A stretch of 64,000 nucleotides of DNA, taken from contig JARHVA010000158.1 of assembly GCA_037957365.1 (NCBI GenBank), positions 4,037,001 to 4,101,000 of the forward strand, in the 5' to 3' direction. Shown in pieces: positions 37,187 through 48,870 of the stretch. The notes under the pieces were generated by a model that ran no database searches, was not told the origin of the DNA, and saw only the letters and a program-made list of their open reading frames with translations. Position 1 is the stretch's first letter. Every line of letters starts with the position of its first letter. The stretch is from Torreya grandis (lineage: Eukaryota > Streptophyta > Pinopsida > Cupressales > Taxaceae). A program made the position numbers and the translations under genes.

Positions 37187-40100
37187 TTTTGACCAATTTA
37201 TAGTCTTATACCTAAAAATGGTTCAAACTAAAGCCTTATATTCTTGATCCACCATTAGTTTTCATGGTTTCCATTCACCCTATGAGATTGGGTTGTTCAT
37301 ACAAGTTCACTATCTTCTCATGCCATAAGATGTTTGATGATTACCATAACCTCTATTTCAACTTATATTAAATTTTTTATAATGTTTTAACATGTATAAA
37401 CATCCTTTTTTATCATTTATGAGGCCTCAAAATTTAAAGGTTCCATGGTGGAGGTGAGTTGACAAGGCAACTAGTGAATAATCATGGACACCTTTGATCA
37501 GATCAATCATATAAGGTATGTCTATTATCAAGATTTTTAGAACATCATGGAAGTGTATTGGGACCTAATTGAAGTATTTAATAGATTTTAAAGGTATTCT
37601 CATATGTGTTATTATGATATTCATTTTCTATGTCTCCTTAAGGTCATGTTTGTGTCCTAAAAGTAAGATTTTTGACCATGATGAGACCTAATTTGACATT
37701 AATGGACCACTAAAACACCATCCACACCTTTAAGAGCCTTCATGAAATTAATTAGACCATAAAAAATGATTTAATGCACTATTAATTCCCCATTTACATA
37801 AATATCAATGTTTAATTGCTTCCATGGGTCCTACACATTCTAAATTATGCCTTTTCAGCTTCCCTTACTTTCCCTCCATCATGCCCATTAACAATGGATT
37901 TTGTTTGAAACATGATAAAATGTAGGGAAGCTATAGGTTTTAGAGGTTTTTTGAATGGTACAGATCCATACAATATGAATTGACTCATGTGGAGTCGGTG
38001 ATATGTATGGGGAAGTTAATAATGGAATGTGTGGAAAAAATAGAATGTTTAAGTTCTCGAAGAGCTTAAAAATGACCCACCTTCCCATCAATGTCATTGG
38101 TAGGATTATAAATTACTTTAGGTTTATGATCAAAACATATATAGGAGAGAGAATGAAGCCCCAATCTCTTGTTTGGAGGAAGTATATTTGGTCATATTTC
38201 ATTCATGGGAATTGGTTCCTTGAGCTATATGAACATTCCTTAAGAAATTAAGGGGTTTAATAATTATTCATGTATGCATAAGGCAAGAAGATCATAATAG
38301 TTTTGATGGATTTATAGTTTATTTAGATAAACTAATGGTCATCCTATTTCTTTAGGTCTTGAAAGAACCTCTCATGGATTCTTCAATGTTTGGCCCACAT
38401 GTGTGAGCTTATGGAACCAATAAATATATAAACTGGCATAGTTTATTTAGATAAATTAATGTTCATTCTATTTATTTATGTCTTGAAATAACCTCTCATC
38501 TATTCCTCAGTTTTTTTCCCACATGTGTGAGCCTATGAAACTAAGAAATATATAAACTGGCATAGTCTGCAGTCTACATGTAGCGCTGGATGGTAAAGTG
38601 AAATATTGAATGCCCCCACCTAAAGGTTAATAGTATTAATATATGAATAAGATGTTACAAAATTTCCTATGTCTCTTGATCCAAATTTATGCTCACATAA
38701 ATTCATTACTCTCTCAGGGTGTCTTCAAATGAAAGGGTACATACACATCTGGGTTCACTATGTGGGATCACTATGTGGTGTCTTTAGAGCTTTCAAACAT
38801 AGTCAAAAACATGAGTGGAGTGTTGAAGTCATGATCAATCATGATCATGTCATTATGGGAAATTTTATTAACCTCCATGATATCCCCATATGCCTTGAAA
38901 ACACTTCCTTTCCTCAAAATCTTTCCATAGTTACTTTAGCATAGCTTAAGGTTTCTTAGCCAATATTAAGGTTGTTCAGAGAGTCCTAGGTTTCACTTTT
39001 TTTATTACATATGCATTTTTCCTATCTCTAAAGTGTTATGTTTTTATAGGTATGAACATTAGGTTTTCTAAGGTTCCTTTGGGTTGGTTTATGTAGGGTC
39101 CCATACTCCATTTCAAGCCATGAACATACCCCTTCCATTTCATGACTCTTTCACTGTCATTTCACTATGGTTTAATCCCTACACTCCATATTCAAGACTC
39201 ATACCACCCCACTGTTATGCCCATCAACTCATCCAAAATTATTTCCAATTATAAAACATGAGGATTATGCATAGACACCCATTTTATCTTTCATTAATGA
39301 TAAGACCATAGGAGGATGAATCTATATATCCATATACCCTGCTAAAGAAGCCAACGGTCACCAACATGAAACCATTTTGAGCCTACTGTGTAAGAGTCTT
39401 TAAGAGAACTATGTATTGACCACCATAAAAATATAGAATGGATATCCCAAATATATCAATGAGAGTGTGAAAATGTCACAAGGGTTTCAAATAGTTCAAG
39501 TCTCTCTCTTGTCATATAAACCTATTGCTTTGACCCCCCGTAGGCATTCAACATTTGCAAGTGAATGCCTACAATAACATTGGCATATATGGATATCCAC
39601 ATATTGATTTTGGTAAGAATAATTATTAAAACATAATAGGGTAAGATTAAAATTAATTAAAGGTAAAAATCCTTGTGATCATTCCATCCAAATGGAAACA
39701 AGACATCAAACACAAGCCTGAGGGTAACACATACCTATCTGGGCATAGACCCTAAGCTTAAGAGGGAGAAAACATACAAAGGAAAAATATGTTGAAAAAA
39801 TAATACCTAAGGGTGTCATTAGTCCAAAGTCACATGATAAAAATCATAATCACATAATAATTTAAATATAAAAAATACAAAGGATTACTTAGAACCACTC
39901 ATGTTACCAATTAATAAGACTTGTAGGAAACCTATAACTAGTTATGGTAAAATTATTATTTGAGGTCTATGTAGGTATGGTCAAGTTTAAAATTTAGTAA
40001 AAATGGTCACTATGAGTGTTTAAATACTAAAATACTCCCATTTTGGTTAGACAGTTAGTGGGTATACCCACTATTTTTCCTTAGATCTAGCCCAGTCTAT

Positions 40101-40420
40101 TGACAATCAATCCTGGGGCTAGGTAACTGAGTTGATGGTATTAAAGAGTTCATAGGTAGGCCATATTTCCTATGGTGTTTATAAATCATTATCATATGAT
40201 TGGGAAGGTATTCACACACCATATAAGTTAATAAAAATTCAATGTTCCAATTAGATACCCTTGAGGGTAGGCTGAAGGAGATTGAACTCAAGTTTGGTCA
40301 TACACCCTAGTGCCATCTTGAAGCATCTCCAAGTCCTTATAACAAGACTAATGATAATGGGAGAGGTGTAAGAGTGTTTAAATTAATAATTAAGTGGTTT
40401 AAATTATAAGGAAGAGATAA
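37187..40420 (+). repeat. T 3' LTR, left portion
   Basis: Aligns with 16,153-19,290 of the 5' LTR in the same orientation. It differs by a 124-bp tandem duplication (38,317-38,564) absent from the left copy. Near 40,420 the similarity stops and chromovirus RNase H sequence (F) starts. No gene is seen. Confidence 0.75.
38317..38564 (+). repeat. 124-bp tandem duplication in T 3' LTR
   Basis: Two adjacent 124-bp units start at 'gtttatttagataaa' (38,317 and 38,441) and both end 'tataaactggcata'. The 5' LTR has one copy (about 17,336-17,456). The duplication therefore arose after T inserted. Confidence 0.75.
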
Positions 40421-40439
40421 ATATACATTTTAGTGGGGT

Positions 40440-40740
40440 GAAATACAACAAAGGGCATTTGAGAATTTGAAGAACAGACTTTGCTCGACCCCTATTCTTG
40501 CCTTGCTAGATTTGCATCAACCTTTTGAGTTGATGATAGATGCATATAAATATTCCATGGGAGATATCATTATGAAACATGGCCATTCTATTACATATCA
40601 TAGTGAAACTTTCACTAATACAGTTAGGAAACACCTGACATATGATAAGGAGCTCTATGCCATTATGCAAGCCTATAAACAATGAAAACACTACAACTTG
40701 GGGAAAGAGATGGTTATCCACACTAACCATAGATAGTTGG
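40440..40740 (+). pseudogene. F gypsy RNase H remnant
   Basis: The reading starts QRAFENLKNRLCSTPILALLDL, where the RT connection would end, then FELMIDAYKYSMGDII, ITYHSETFTNTVRKHLTYDKELYAIMQAYKQ (open to 40,685), and KHYNLGKEMVIHTNHR. It follows gypsy RNase H block order closely; Asp in the first block is kept. Everything 5' of it is missing. Confidence 0.8.
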
Positions 40741-41019
40741 AATTCATGTATACATAGAGAAAAATATGAAATGAGAGGCACCAAAAGTGGGCCACATATT
40801 TGTAGTAATTCCATTTGATAATCAAACACAAAAAGTAGAGCTCAAATATGACCATAGATTGTCTGAGCGACGCACCAATTATTGCACTCACAAAGTTATT
40901 AACCTATAAAAACATGATAATACCACTTGGGGTACTCTATATGAAGTAGATCCTACCTTTTATGACACATATCAGGTGATTAAAAAAGGTAAACATGTTT
41001 CTAATTTATATTTTCAAGA

Positions 41020-41760
41020 TAATTTCCTCTGTCATATGGGGCACATCTATGTTCCAACTATAGATAAATAAAAGATGATATGGGAATCACATTTTAGTAG
41101 GATAGATGGACACTTTGGTGTATAAAAGACATTGGCAGTTCTTCAGAAACACCTTTACTAGCCCCAAATGTGAAAGGATGTGGAAAGGTATCTCAAATCT
41201 TGAACCCCATGTGTGATAGCCAAGCCAACAAATAAGAAGCAAGGATTGTACACACCATTTCTAGAACCAACCAGGCTTTGGGAATATATCTCAATGGATT
41301 TTCTCTTAGGTTTTCCCACTTTAAAACATGGCAAGGACTATATTTTTTTTATAGTTGATTATTTTTCAAAAATGGCTATCATGATTTCTTGTAAGAAAAA
41401 TATATCTACTAAAGAAAATTCTCAACTATATTTTAGTAATGTATGGCTCCATTTTAGTCTGCCCAAGTCCATTTTCTTGGATCAAGATAGTTGGTTCCTA
41501 AGCATCTTCTAGTCCACTCTATGGAAGATAATGGATACCATGCTGATAAAGTCCATAGCCTTCCATCCATAAATTGATGGTCAGATAGAGGTGGTGAACC
41601 ACTTGATTGTTCACATGATTCAGATGTATCACTCCAAAAATCCACACACATGGGATGAGGGGCTTCTTTTCATACAACATGGATACAATCGGGCCTTGCA
41701 CAACTTGACCAAACATAGTCTATTCTAAGTATGCTTCAAGTTCTAACCCATGGCACCAAT
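41020..41760 (+). pseudogene. F integrase remnant
   Basis: A 99-codon open stretch (41,213-41,512) has ISMDFLLGFPTL (Asp at 41,297) and LDQDSWFLSIF (Asp at 41,480). After a stop in the same frame comes DGQIEVVNH with Glu at 41,588. All three catalytic acids are thus present, although stops and a shift break the gene. It is a chromovirus-type core (DFxxGLP / SDQDxxF / GQTEVVN pattern). Relative to C, it is better preserved at the Glu. Confidence 0.8.
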
Positions 41761-41889
41761 TGATATAGCCATTCCATTCTCCACCATGGAATACACACCT
41801 CATGGAAGATCTGAGGAAAAAAAATCAAAAAAGTTCATTGAACAAATGCAACACATCTAGCAACAAGTTCATGACATCTTGGAGAAGAT

Positions 41890-42350
41890 GAATCAGAAGT
41901 ATAAGCAATGCCATGACAAACATAATATTACACACCATTTTAATGTGGATGACAAGGTTTGGTTTTAGCTTCAAAAGGAATGACTTGTAGGCCCACATAG
42001 AAAAATTTTGCCTCTATGATATGGTCCTTAAACCATCACTAGAAAAGTTGGATAAAATGTTTTTGAGTTAAACCTACCAGCCTACCATGGTCTGCATCCA
42101 ATATTCAACATGGAGATCCTCAAACCATATCATCCACCTCTCTTGGACACTTTAGTCATAGTAGAACAACTAGACATTGATTATATTGATCCACATATTT
42201 TTTCTCCAGTGGAGGAGGATCATATTGTGGACACCTAGATGAAGTCAACAAGAGGATGCTCTATTCTACTTTATCAGGTGGTCAAGAGGGGCCAACTTAG
42301 CCACCAAGGTGAGTGGCTCATAGAGAATAGAATTAAGACACAATTTCCAT
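41890..42350 (+). pseudogene. F integrase tail with chromodomain-like end
   Basis: The tail contains a KP-x-HPPLL run, EEDHIVDT, ILLYQVVKRGQLSHQGEWLIE and FP. This spacing resembles the chromodomain (YLVKWKG...W) at the end of chromovirus integrases, with YQVVKRG for YLVKWKG and GEW in place of ATW. In chromoviruses this domain guides insertion to certain chromatin. A stop separates two blocks. Confidence 0.5.
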
Positions 42351-42392
42351 AGCTGATGAGGAATATTTACGTAATGGGGACCATTACTTCTC

Positions 42393-42405
42393 AAAGAGGG
42401 AGGAA
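42393..42405 (+). other. F polypurine tract
   Basis: AAAGAGGGAGGAA lies directly before the LTR start TGATCTGTGC, the standard site for plus-strand priming. Confidence 0.65.
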
Positions 42406-42942
42406 TGATCTGTGCAATAATTTAGGTGATAATTCGGGTGATGGTTCTACCCAAATTGATGATGGAACTTCTGGGAGCCATAACTTTTGTACCATAGCTC
42501 CAATTGACTCACCATTTGAACCATTGGATAGATAATAATGAGTAAAATATAGTGAGATGGCATGGATCTTTTATTGATAGTTTTTAACCCTCAAAAACCA
42601 AATGGAAGTGCCCTAAATTTCAATTTTAGTAATGTAGTCTAAAAATAGTAAGTTTCTAAAAATAGTAATTTATTGAATTTTGTATTGTTTTAAATCATGG
42701 AAGTCAAACCAATTAAACTCCCTTGATATTGGTGAACTTCCACATCCTCCTCCTACTTTAAAAATGTGTATAAATGAAAATGTAACCCAAAATGGAAATT
42801 AGACATCTCTTTTTAGAGATAAGCATATAGTTGTATTACGATCTTGAGTAATAAAACATCTCTTCTCAGAGAATTCATTATTACTATTTTATTTCTATGT
42901 TCTTGAAATATCTATCTATCAAAACTTTTGAGTTTTGGATCA
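42406..42942 (+). repeat. F 3' LTR
   Basis: TGATCTGTGC to ...TTGGATCA, 537 bp, preceded by a polypurine tract and followed by T LTR sequence starting ACCCT. 'tgtataaatgaaaatgtaac' and 'gagtaataaaacatctcttc' look like promoter and polyadenylation regions of a chromovirus LTR. No 5' LTR partner exists in the window. Confidence 0.6.
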
Positions 42943-43349
42943 ACCCTATTACCATCTTAAAGTATCTCCAAGTCCTTATAATAAGACTAATGATTATGAG
43001 AGAGGTGTAAGAGTGTTTACAGTACTAATTAAGTGGTTTCAAGTATAAGGAAAAAAGAAGAAAGGTCAAAATGGTCTTAAAATCCTATTTGTGCCATAAA
43101 ATCCCAACACAGCCAACTCAAGGTGCACCTTCAAGCATTTGTACACTCCACCACAAGGGGGCTTAGGCTTAATGATATTGGGTAAATTTAAGTACCTATA
43201 TGGACTAAAAGTCCATGATAAAATGATAGTCATTAAGGCACTAAGTTTTATGAATGATCCTTAAAATGTTAACCTAATAAAACTAGCCAACACAAATCTT
43301 AAAGGCCATCTTTCAACACTCCTCTCTCCACACACCTTATACATGGGAT
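42943..43349 (+). repeat. T-family LTR, piece right of F
   Basis: Starts at 'accctattaccatcttaaag' and aligns with about 19,190-19,594 of the T 5' LTR. Its first 110 bp also match 40,304-40,420, which lies left of F. It ends at 'acatgggat', where E3 begins. Confidence 0.7.
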
Positions 43350-43350
43350 T

Positions 43351-44701
43351 TGCAGACACTTAAAAACTACACATGATAGATTTTGATGTCAAACTAATAA
43401 ATCCTATCAAAACCCTAACACATTTGGATAAAACATTTAATTCACCCCTTTTAACTTACTCCAACTCATTTTATTCTATCCCCTCAACCACCAATGGTCA
43501 ACCTAACTATTGACAGTTATCCTGACCATTGATGGTTAGGTCCTTGAGCTTATTTTAAAATAATTACTAGTTGTGTGCAAGATAAACATTTCACAATTTA
43601 GCAACTTCTTTGTGCAAAGTAAATTAGATTTAAAATGTCATATATTGGCAACTTTCTCCCATATCAAACTAGTAACTTCCTCCATCCCAATTAGTGACTT
43701 CATCTTACAAAAGGAGAAGAGGAGGAAGTGAAAGGGATCCAAAAAAAATTGTCCAGGCTATCATAATTTCTTATGCAGGTATTCAGCATCCCTTTAGCAT
43801 GAAAGTAACAACATTGGAGACCTAAACCTCTATATGCATTACTTATAGAGGCTGAAGTATTGCCACTTTGGCCAAATTGCCTTAACCCTCCACTATCAAG
43901 ATATAGGTATCTTTTGCTTATTTTGATTATTCCATATTATTTATAACCTCTTTACCCTAGCTAGACCTCTTAATATCTTATTCTTCATCCCATAGATCTA
44001 TATCAAAACCCGTACCTACCTATTCATCATTCTATAACTCCACTTCAATATCCTCCCAAAACACATAGGCAACCACCAACAATTATCCCAACTACTGATG
44101 GTTACCTCAATCATCATCATTTACCCAACCATTTCTAGTTATCCCAATTGTAACCAGTTCACCCAACCATCATCAATTCATTATTGTACAAAATAATAGC
44201 TAGTTGTTTTCATAACATTAACCTCAATCAAACCTAATTTTCTTTATTTCTACTTGATTACAATACCTTTTGTGATTTTATAGACTAGACCTTTACCATT
44301 TTAGCATAATTAATTGACCTACTTTTTCTATTTTAGTTATTTTCTTTAAAAAACATCTATTTTCTCTTTCTTGCATGCATTTACTTTCACATCACTGAAT
44401 GTAAGTATCCTTTCTTTTAGTTTTTATCAACTTAATTATTATAATAGTGGATTAACAGCCTCCTAGCAACCAATATGCTTCTTATATCTAGCTCGTGCTA
44501 GGCAATCCACTCAACCATCCATCTAGTAAACCCCTTTTCAAGTGTCTTTCTTATCTATAGGTTATTTTTTCCAAGCCAAAGAAGAGTTCCCACCATTGTC
44601 TACACTCACATGTGTACTTTACTAGGTATTCTTATACACACCTTATTATGAGTTTCATTATTTACTTTAGAATTAATAAATGAGTGAAACTAACTAAAAC
44701 A
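43351..44701 (+). repeat. Candidate E3 5' LTR
   Basis: Begins TGCAGACAC where T LTR similarity stops and ends ...CTAAAACA next to a primer-site-like sequence, giving 1,351 bp. It holds several short repeats of an ACCATnnATGGTTA type (43,490-43,550 and 44,080-44,180). No partner copy was found, so boundaries are inferred. Confidence 0.45.
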
Positions 44702-44704
44702 TTT

Positions 44705-44722
44705 TGGCATACCCTATGGGAC
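44705..44722 (+). other. Candidate E3 primer-binding site
   Basis: TTGGCATACCCTATGGGAC, followed by CCAATTTCC, resembles plant gypsy primer regions of TGGCG...GGGACCC type. It lies three bases after a CA end. Confidence 0.4.
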
Positions 44723-45460
44723 CCAATTTCCTTTTTCTTCCTTTATTATTGTCTCATCAAATGAAATCTAAAAATTTCTTTTTGGGCCTAAAATAAACCT
44801 TTTGCATATATTGATTACCTAATTTTATTAGTTCATCTAGTAGCTTAGAGGGAAAATTAATTAATCATAGCTTTCACACCTATTATCACACACTAAGCCA
44901 AACCAAAAAACAATAAACACACTAAAACATACCTAGGACAAGGCCTGACTAGGATTTCATCACCTAGCAGTAAGCTTACCCATTTTTGGCTATCCTACTT
45001 GGATATCACCACCAAGGGGAGAATCAACTTATCTCTCTATTTGGGTATAAACTCTAAAATCAATATATTTTGGCTAAGCACTTGACACTCTTACCACTAT
45101 AGAACCATGAAGTGAGGGGTAGGCCCCAACACCAAGCCACATATTGAATTTCAACATAGATTTCTCTCTAGAGTACCTAAAAAACCTAAAACCAACCATA
45201 TATTTCCTCTTTAGTACCTGATATATGAGCCAAATTACATCTTCACATTTTCTAAGGCATAAGCCAAAAGTGATCTAAAATAAATATTAGGTTTTAATGA
45301 ACTTTTAGTGTATGCATTTTTTACCTGGATTATTTCCTTTTGATTGTTGTTTCTTTAAGGTGTGAGTTTTGTCATATTATTTTCTTATATGGTCTTTACT
45401 AGATAATAGCTAAGAAAGCAAACCGTTCAACCATACTTTCATCTTCTTCCTCCATGGAAT
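44723..45460 (+). other. E3 5' leader, block shared with E1
   Basis: Positions 44,980-45,160 match the E1 leader (11,060-11,240, opposite strand). No coding region is recognised until the gag N-terminus. Confidence 0.55.
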
Positions 45461-45463
45461 ATA

Positions 45464-46260
45464 ATTCTAATGATGAGGGTTTACCTCATTTTATTCCCCC
45501 TCCTATTAGAATTTGATTATTTCTAAGGGTGATGCAGACTTCACCACCTTCCTTGACAATAATATAGTTTCACTTTAACATTATCTTAAAAACTTACCTC
45601 ACTATATCTCTATTGGTTCATTTCCTCATATGGACCCTCCTTATGGTATGCCTCCCCATATTATGGTGGGTACCTTCTCAACCCAACCCTTGCTGACCCA
45701 AGCCTCTTCTTCCTCTAACATCCCATCTACTACCACTACCCAAACCCAATCTAATATTCCAACTTCTAGCCAAACACCTCCTACCACACCCAATACTTCA
45801 CATATAGGTTCAACCTTACCTCTAGTCACCTATACTCCACCTACCATGGGATTATATTCTACCCCTATTTATACCCTTCCACTTATCTCAACCAATCCAC
45901 CAACTTCCACACCATTTTATAACTTGGTGCTTTTTATACCTCAAATAGTTCCACCCATTAGCACTAGAGTCACCACTCAATCTCAACCTACCTAACCTCA
46001 ACCCACAACTTTAACCATGCCTTTAATCCAACCCAAATCCATCCCTTAACAAGTACCCATGATAACCTATCAATATGTCCCTAACCCACAAGGATATATA
46101 ACACCTTCCACCTAATCATTTGTGCCAATCAATCCTTATGTGGCACCATCTCAACCTCTTATCACCACTTACCAATATGTGGCTTCTTTATCACCTTATA
46201 CCACCTATCCATACATAGCCAACACCCAACCCTAATAAAATATGCCCCTTAATTATACAT
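45464..46260 (+). pseudogene. E3 gag N-terminal Ser/Thr/Pro-rich region
   Basis: A Met at 45,464 starts a short acidic stretch, and after a shift the frame reads TTFLDNNIVSL and then an open run of 121 codons (45,630-45,995). The run is dominated by Pro, Thr, Ser and Gln, with repeated TPPT/STPI phrases. Such linkers precede the capsid region in long Tat-type gag. Function is not assigned beyond that. Confidence 0.55.
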
Positions 46261-46910
46261 CATCCCAACCCCAACTAGATTTGATCAAGATGTTAATGGA
46301 TAAAATGACCAACATGGAGTCATCCATCTCTGGGTCACATAACCATTTATAATATGATCAAATTTTTAATGATCCCATTCATCCATCTATTCCCATCCAT
46401 TATTATCCTCCTAAATGAGAATTACTGAAGTTTTCCAAATTCCAAGGTAAGGAGAACCCCCGACAACATTTGAGATCATTCTGACATTTTTTCTATTTAA
46501 TCACATATGATGATTCTCTCCTTCTTTGAACCTTCCCCATGTCCTTATCCAAACCCACCGTTGATTGGTGTAGTTATCTTCCCATGCACTCCATCTTTTC
46601 TTTCTCCCAACTAGCCCAAATATTTTTAGAACATTTCTTGGTAAATATATCTAAAAAGGTTTCTATTACTGACCTCTATTCCATCAAGCAATTTGATGAT
46701 GAGTAAATTATTGATTTTGTTACTAGATGGAGAGGTATCATCAACCAACTTACCTTTTCCTTACCAAAACCTAAACTTATTAAACTCTTCTATCAAGGTT
46801 GTGCCAAATATATTTCCCCCACTCTTCAAGTTCAAACTTTCAGAACACTTGATGAGGCATTCACCATGGCATGTAAATTGGAAAACTAAGCCATTGCTGA
46901 AGGGAAATTG
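46261..46910 (+). pseudogene. E3 gag capsid region
   Basis: Blocks LLKFSKFQGKENPRQHL, FPMSLSKPTVDWCSYLP, KVSITDLYSIKQFDDE and FVTRWRGII (46,425-46,745) follow the Retrotrans_gag pattern (F-x-G-x-x-x-P...L, F-P-x-SL-x-G-x-A-x-x-W, ...F-x-x-RW). LDEAFTMACKLEN closes it near 46,890. It is broken by a few stops. Confidence 0.8.
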
Positions 46911-47224
46911 AAATTATAGAATAAAAATTCTATCTTTAAATCCAATGACACTTCCTCCACCAAAACCACTAAACAATCCAATACCAAAGTAAAAGAATCC
47001 ATAAACATAGTTGTTCTAAAAACCACCCCACCTCCAATTTAACTAACCATCTCAAATCAATTCTTCCAACCCTCCCTATCAACAAAACCAAAAGCAAAAT
47101 TGACCTACTCTACAATAATATACTCCCATTGGAGAATATTATGCATTGGTTTTGGATAAATTTCTTAAATCCAACTTAATCCAACTCCCACTAGTTAAAC
47201 CACCCCAATAATTTGATGCTTCTT

Positions 47225-47300
47225 AACCTATGCCTAGGTGGTATAATAAAAATGACCATTGTGCCTTTCCCCGTGTTGTAGGACATGTCATTAATAGATG
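47225..47300 (+). pseudogene. E3 gag zinc knuckle, decayed
   Basis: The plus strand reads CAFPRVVGHVINRC (47,261-47,302), the Tat-type C-x2-H-x3-GH-x4-C knuckle with the first His changed to Pro. It is followed by LIDSELDF, matching the LIDSG-like phrase usual after the knuckle. Confidence 0.65.
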
Positions 47301-47329
47301 TAATACCTTCAAAAGTCTTGTCTAAAATT

Positions 47330-48590
47330 TGATTGATAGTGAACTTGATTTTGATAATTCCAATGCACCTCACAATCAGTCCCTTGACATTTTCCAAAAT
47401 CCTTTTCCTAATCATGCTCCTTTTACCCAACACCATGATAACCAACCCAAATCATCCCACTCTCATGAGGCACACATAATCAATTTTATTAATAACAAGC
47501 CCATTATTGAAGAGACCATTACCTCAATCACCCAAATGGAAATAGATAACTTACCCCCTATTTATTTAGATACCCAAATGAAATAATTAACCACACCTTT
47601 CTCTTCACTTGAGGAGACTTTAGCTTTATCTACCTCTCCTTTGACAAAAACATCAAAGGAGACAACCTTTACTATAACCATTTCTTCTTCTTCCACTCCA
47701 CCCATTAAAGTGGTATAAATTCCCTCCATTTTTTTGGACACCCAAACAATGGAATCAAATATACACATTCCTTCATTTGAGGACACCATACCTACCTCCC
47801 CTATCATTCAACCATCCATTTCCTCTTTGGAAACTATCCCAAACTAAGAGGAGAACACCTCATCTACCTAACCACCAATTTTGGAACCATCCATCAAAAT
47901 TAAAGAAACCATTCCCTCTTATCCACCTAATGAATTAATATTTAAAATAAATAAACAAGGAACTAAGCCCATCTATAAGCATATTTCTAGTCTCATCCAA
48001 AGTTTATAGTTCACTTTCTAGCATCATCTCAGACTCCCTCACCAAAAAAAATATGAATCATCAACCTACCTTGAATCCACCCTTAAATAAATTATTACCT
48101 CTTCACCAAATATCTCTTCTAAAACCATAAGTGAACCATCCCAACCATTTCCATATATAATTCTAAATCACCTTATGCCTCTCTCACCAAATCTATCAAA
48201 AACCTAGCAATTCTTCCCATGCCTAGTCACACTCATCCCCCTTTGAGGTTGGATTAAACCCATCTATCCCACCAAAGAAAAATACAATTAAACTAATTTA
48301 TAAGGTAGAGTTACCCAAAATTCCACCTCAAACTAGACCCATACCATCTCCTTCCCACTTACCTTCTATTCAAGGACCCCATCTTTCTACCATCCTGATT
48401 ACCTATTCTTTGTCTAATAAACCATCCCCTTTTTCTCCACCTACACCCATAAAACCATCTAGTTCTCTATAATTTTAAACCAACTTATCTACCTATACTT
48501 TCCCACCTATATCTAAATATTCCTAATCCAAGTCTTACATATCTAAACCTCTAATCCCCAAACCTATCGTAACCAAGCAAACACAACCAA
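47330..48590 (+). other. E3 gag-protease spacer
   Basis: Ser/Thr/Pro/Ile-rich translations with many stops, including an open stretch of 85 codons at 47,329-47,586. Such long low-complexity spacers are typical of this lineage. No domain is recognised. Confidence 0.5.
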
Positions 48591-48870
48591 AAAGTATAAT
48601 GGTCATTCACTCCTTTAATGACACCATGTCTACCACCTTAAGGACTGTTGTTCTCCACATCCACTTGGGGCCTTGCACCATTCCAAAATTATTTTATGTT
48701 ATAGAGGATGAATTCTAATAAAATGCGTTTCTTAGACACCCTTATATCCATGCTATGAGTTTCATCCCTTAAACCTTACACCAATGTGTCAAATTTGAGC
48801 ATGTGGAACAAGTTGTTACCATCAAAGTTGACCCTAGTCCCTTCACCTCTTGCAATATGACACATCAACC
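48591..48870 (+). pseudogene. E3 aspartic protease remnant
   Basis: The protease half after the active site is visible: LGPCTIPKLFYVIEDEF, then LRHPYIHAMSFIP and TLHQCVKFEHVEQVVTI (48,665-48,830). These correspond to the GPx-x-F-x-V strand, the LGRPWIH block (GRPW now RHPY) and the STLHQ-x-x-KF motif. The DSG active site is not readable upstream. Confidence 0.65.

Larger units (their letters stand above)
40430..42942 (+). mobile_element. F: chromovirus 3' half with one LTR
   Basis: Plus-strand order is RNase H (40,440-40,740), integrase (41,020-41,760), a chromodomain-like tail (to about 42,350), polypurine tract and a 537-bp LTR. The 5' LTR, gag, protease and RT are absent, so the left side is deleted. 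It sits within T LTR sequence, but with about 110 bp of that LTR present on both sides. Confidence 0.75.
16153..43349 (+). mobile_element. T: long-LTR gypsy element with internal duplication and inserts
   Basis: A long direct repeat (16,153-19,594 against 37,187-40,420 plus 42,943-43,349) flanks a plus-strand gag-protease-RNase H-RT-RNase H-integrase body. Direct LTR-like repeats around gag and pol define one element. It is inserted into E2 gag at 16,152/16,153. Its body contains a tandem part-duplication (23,490-28,200) and is split by L (29,034-36,318). Its right LTR is interrupted by F. The right end is lost at 43,350, where E3 begins. Pol is of a plant Tat-type lineage whose extra RNase H precedes RT. 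Confidence 0.75.

Noticed and set aside
40304..40308. Simple 5-bp target duplication ACCCT around F as proof of a plain insertion
   Set aside because: F has no 5' LTR and 110 bp of target sequence occurs on both sides, so a later rearrangement is required.
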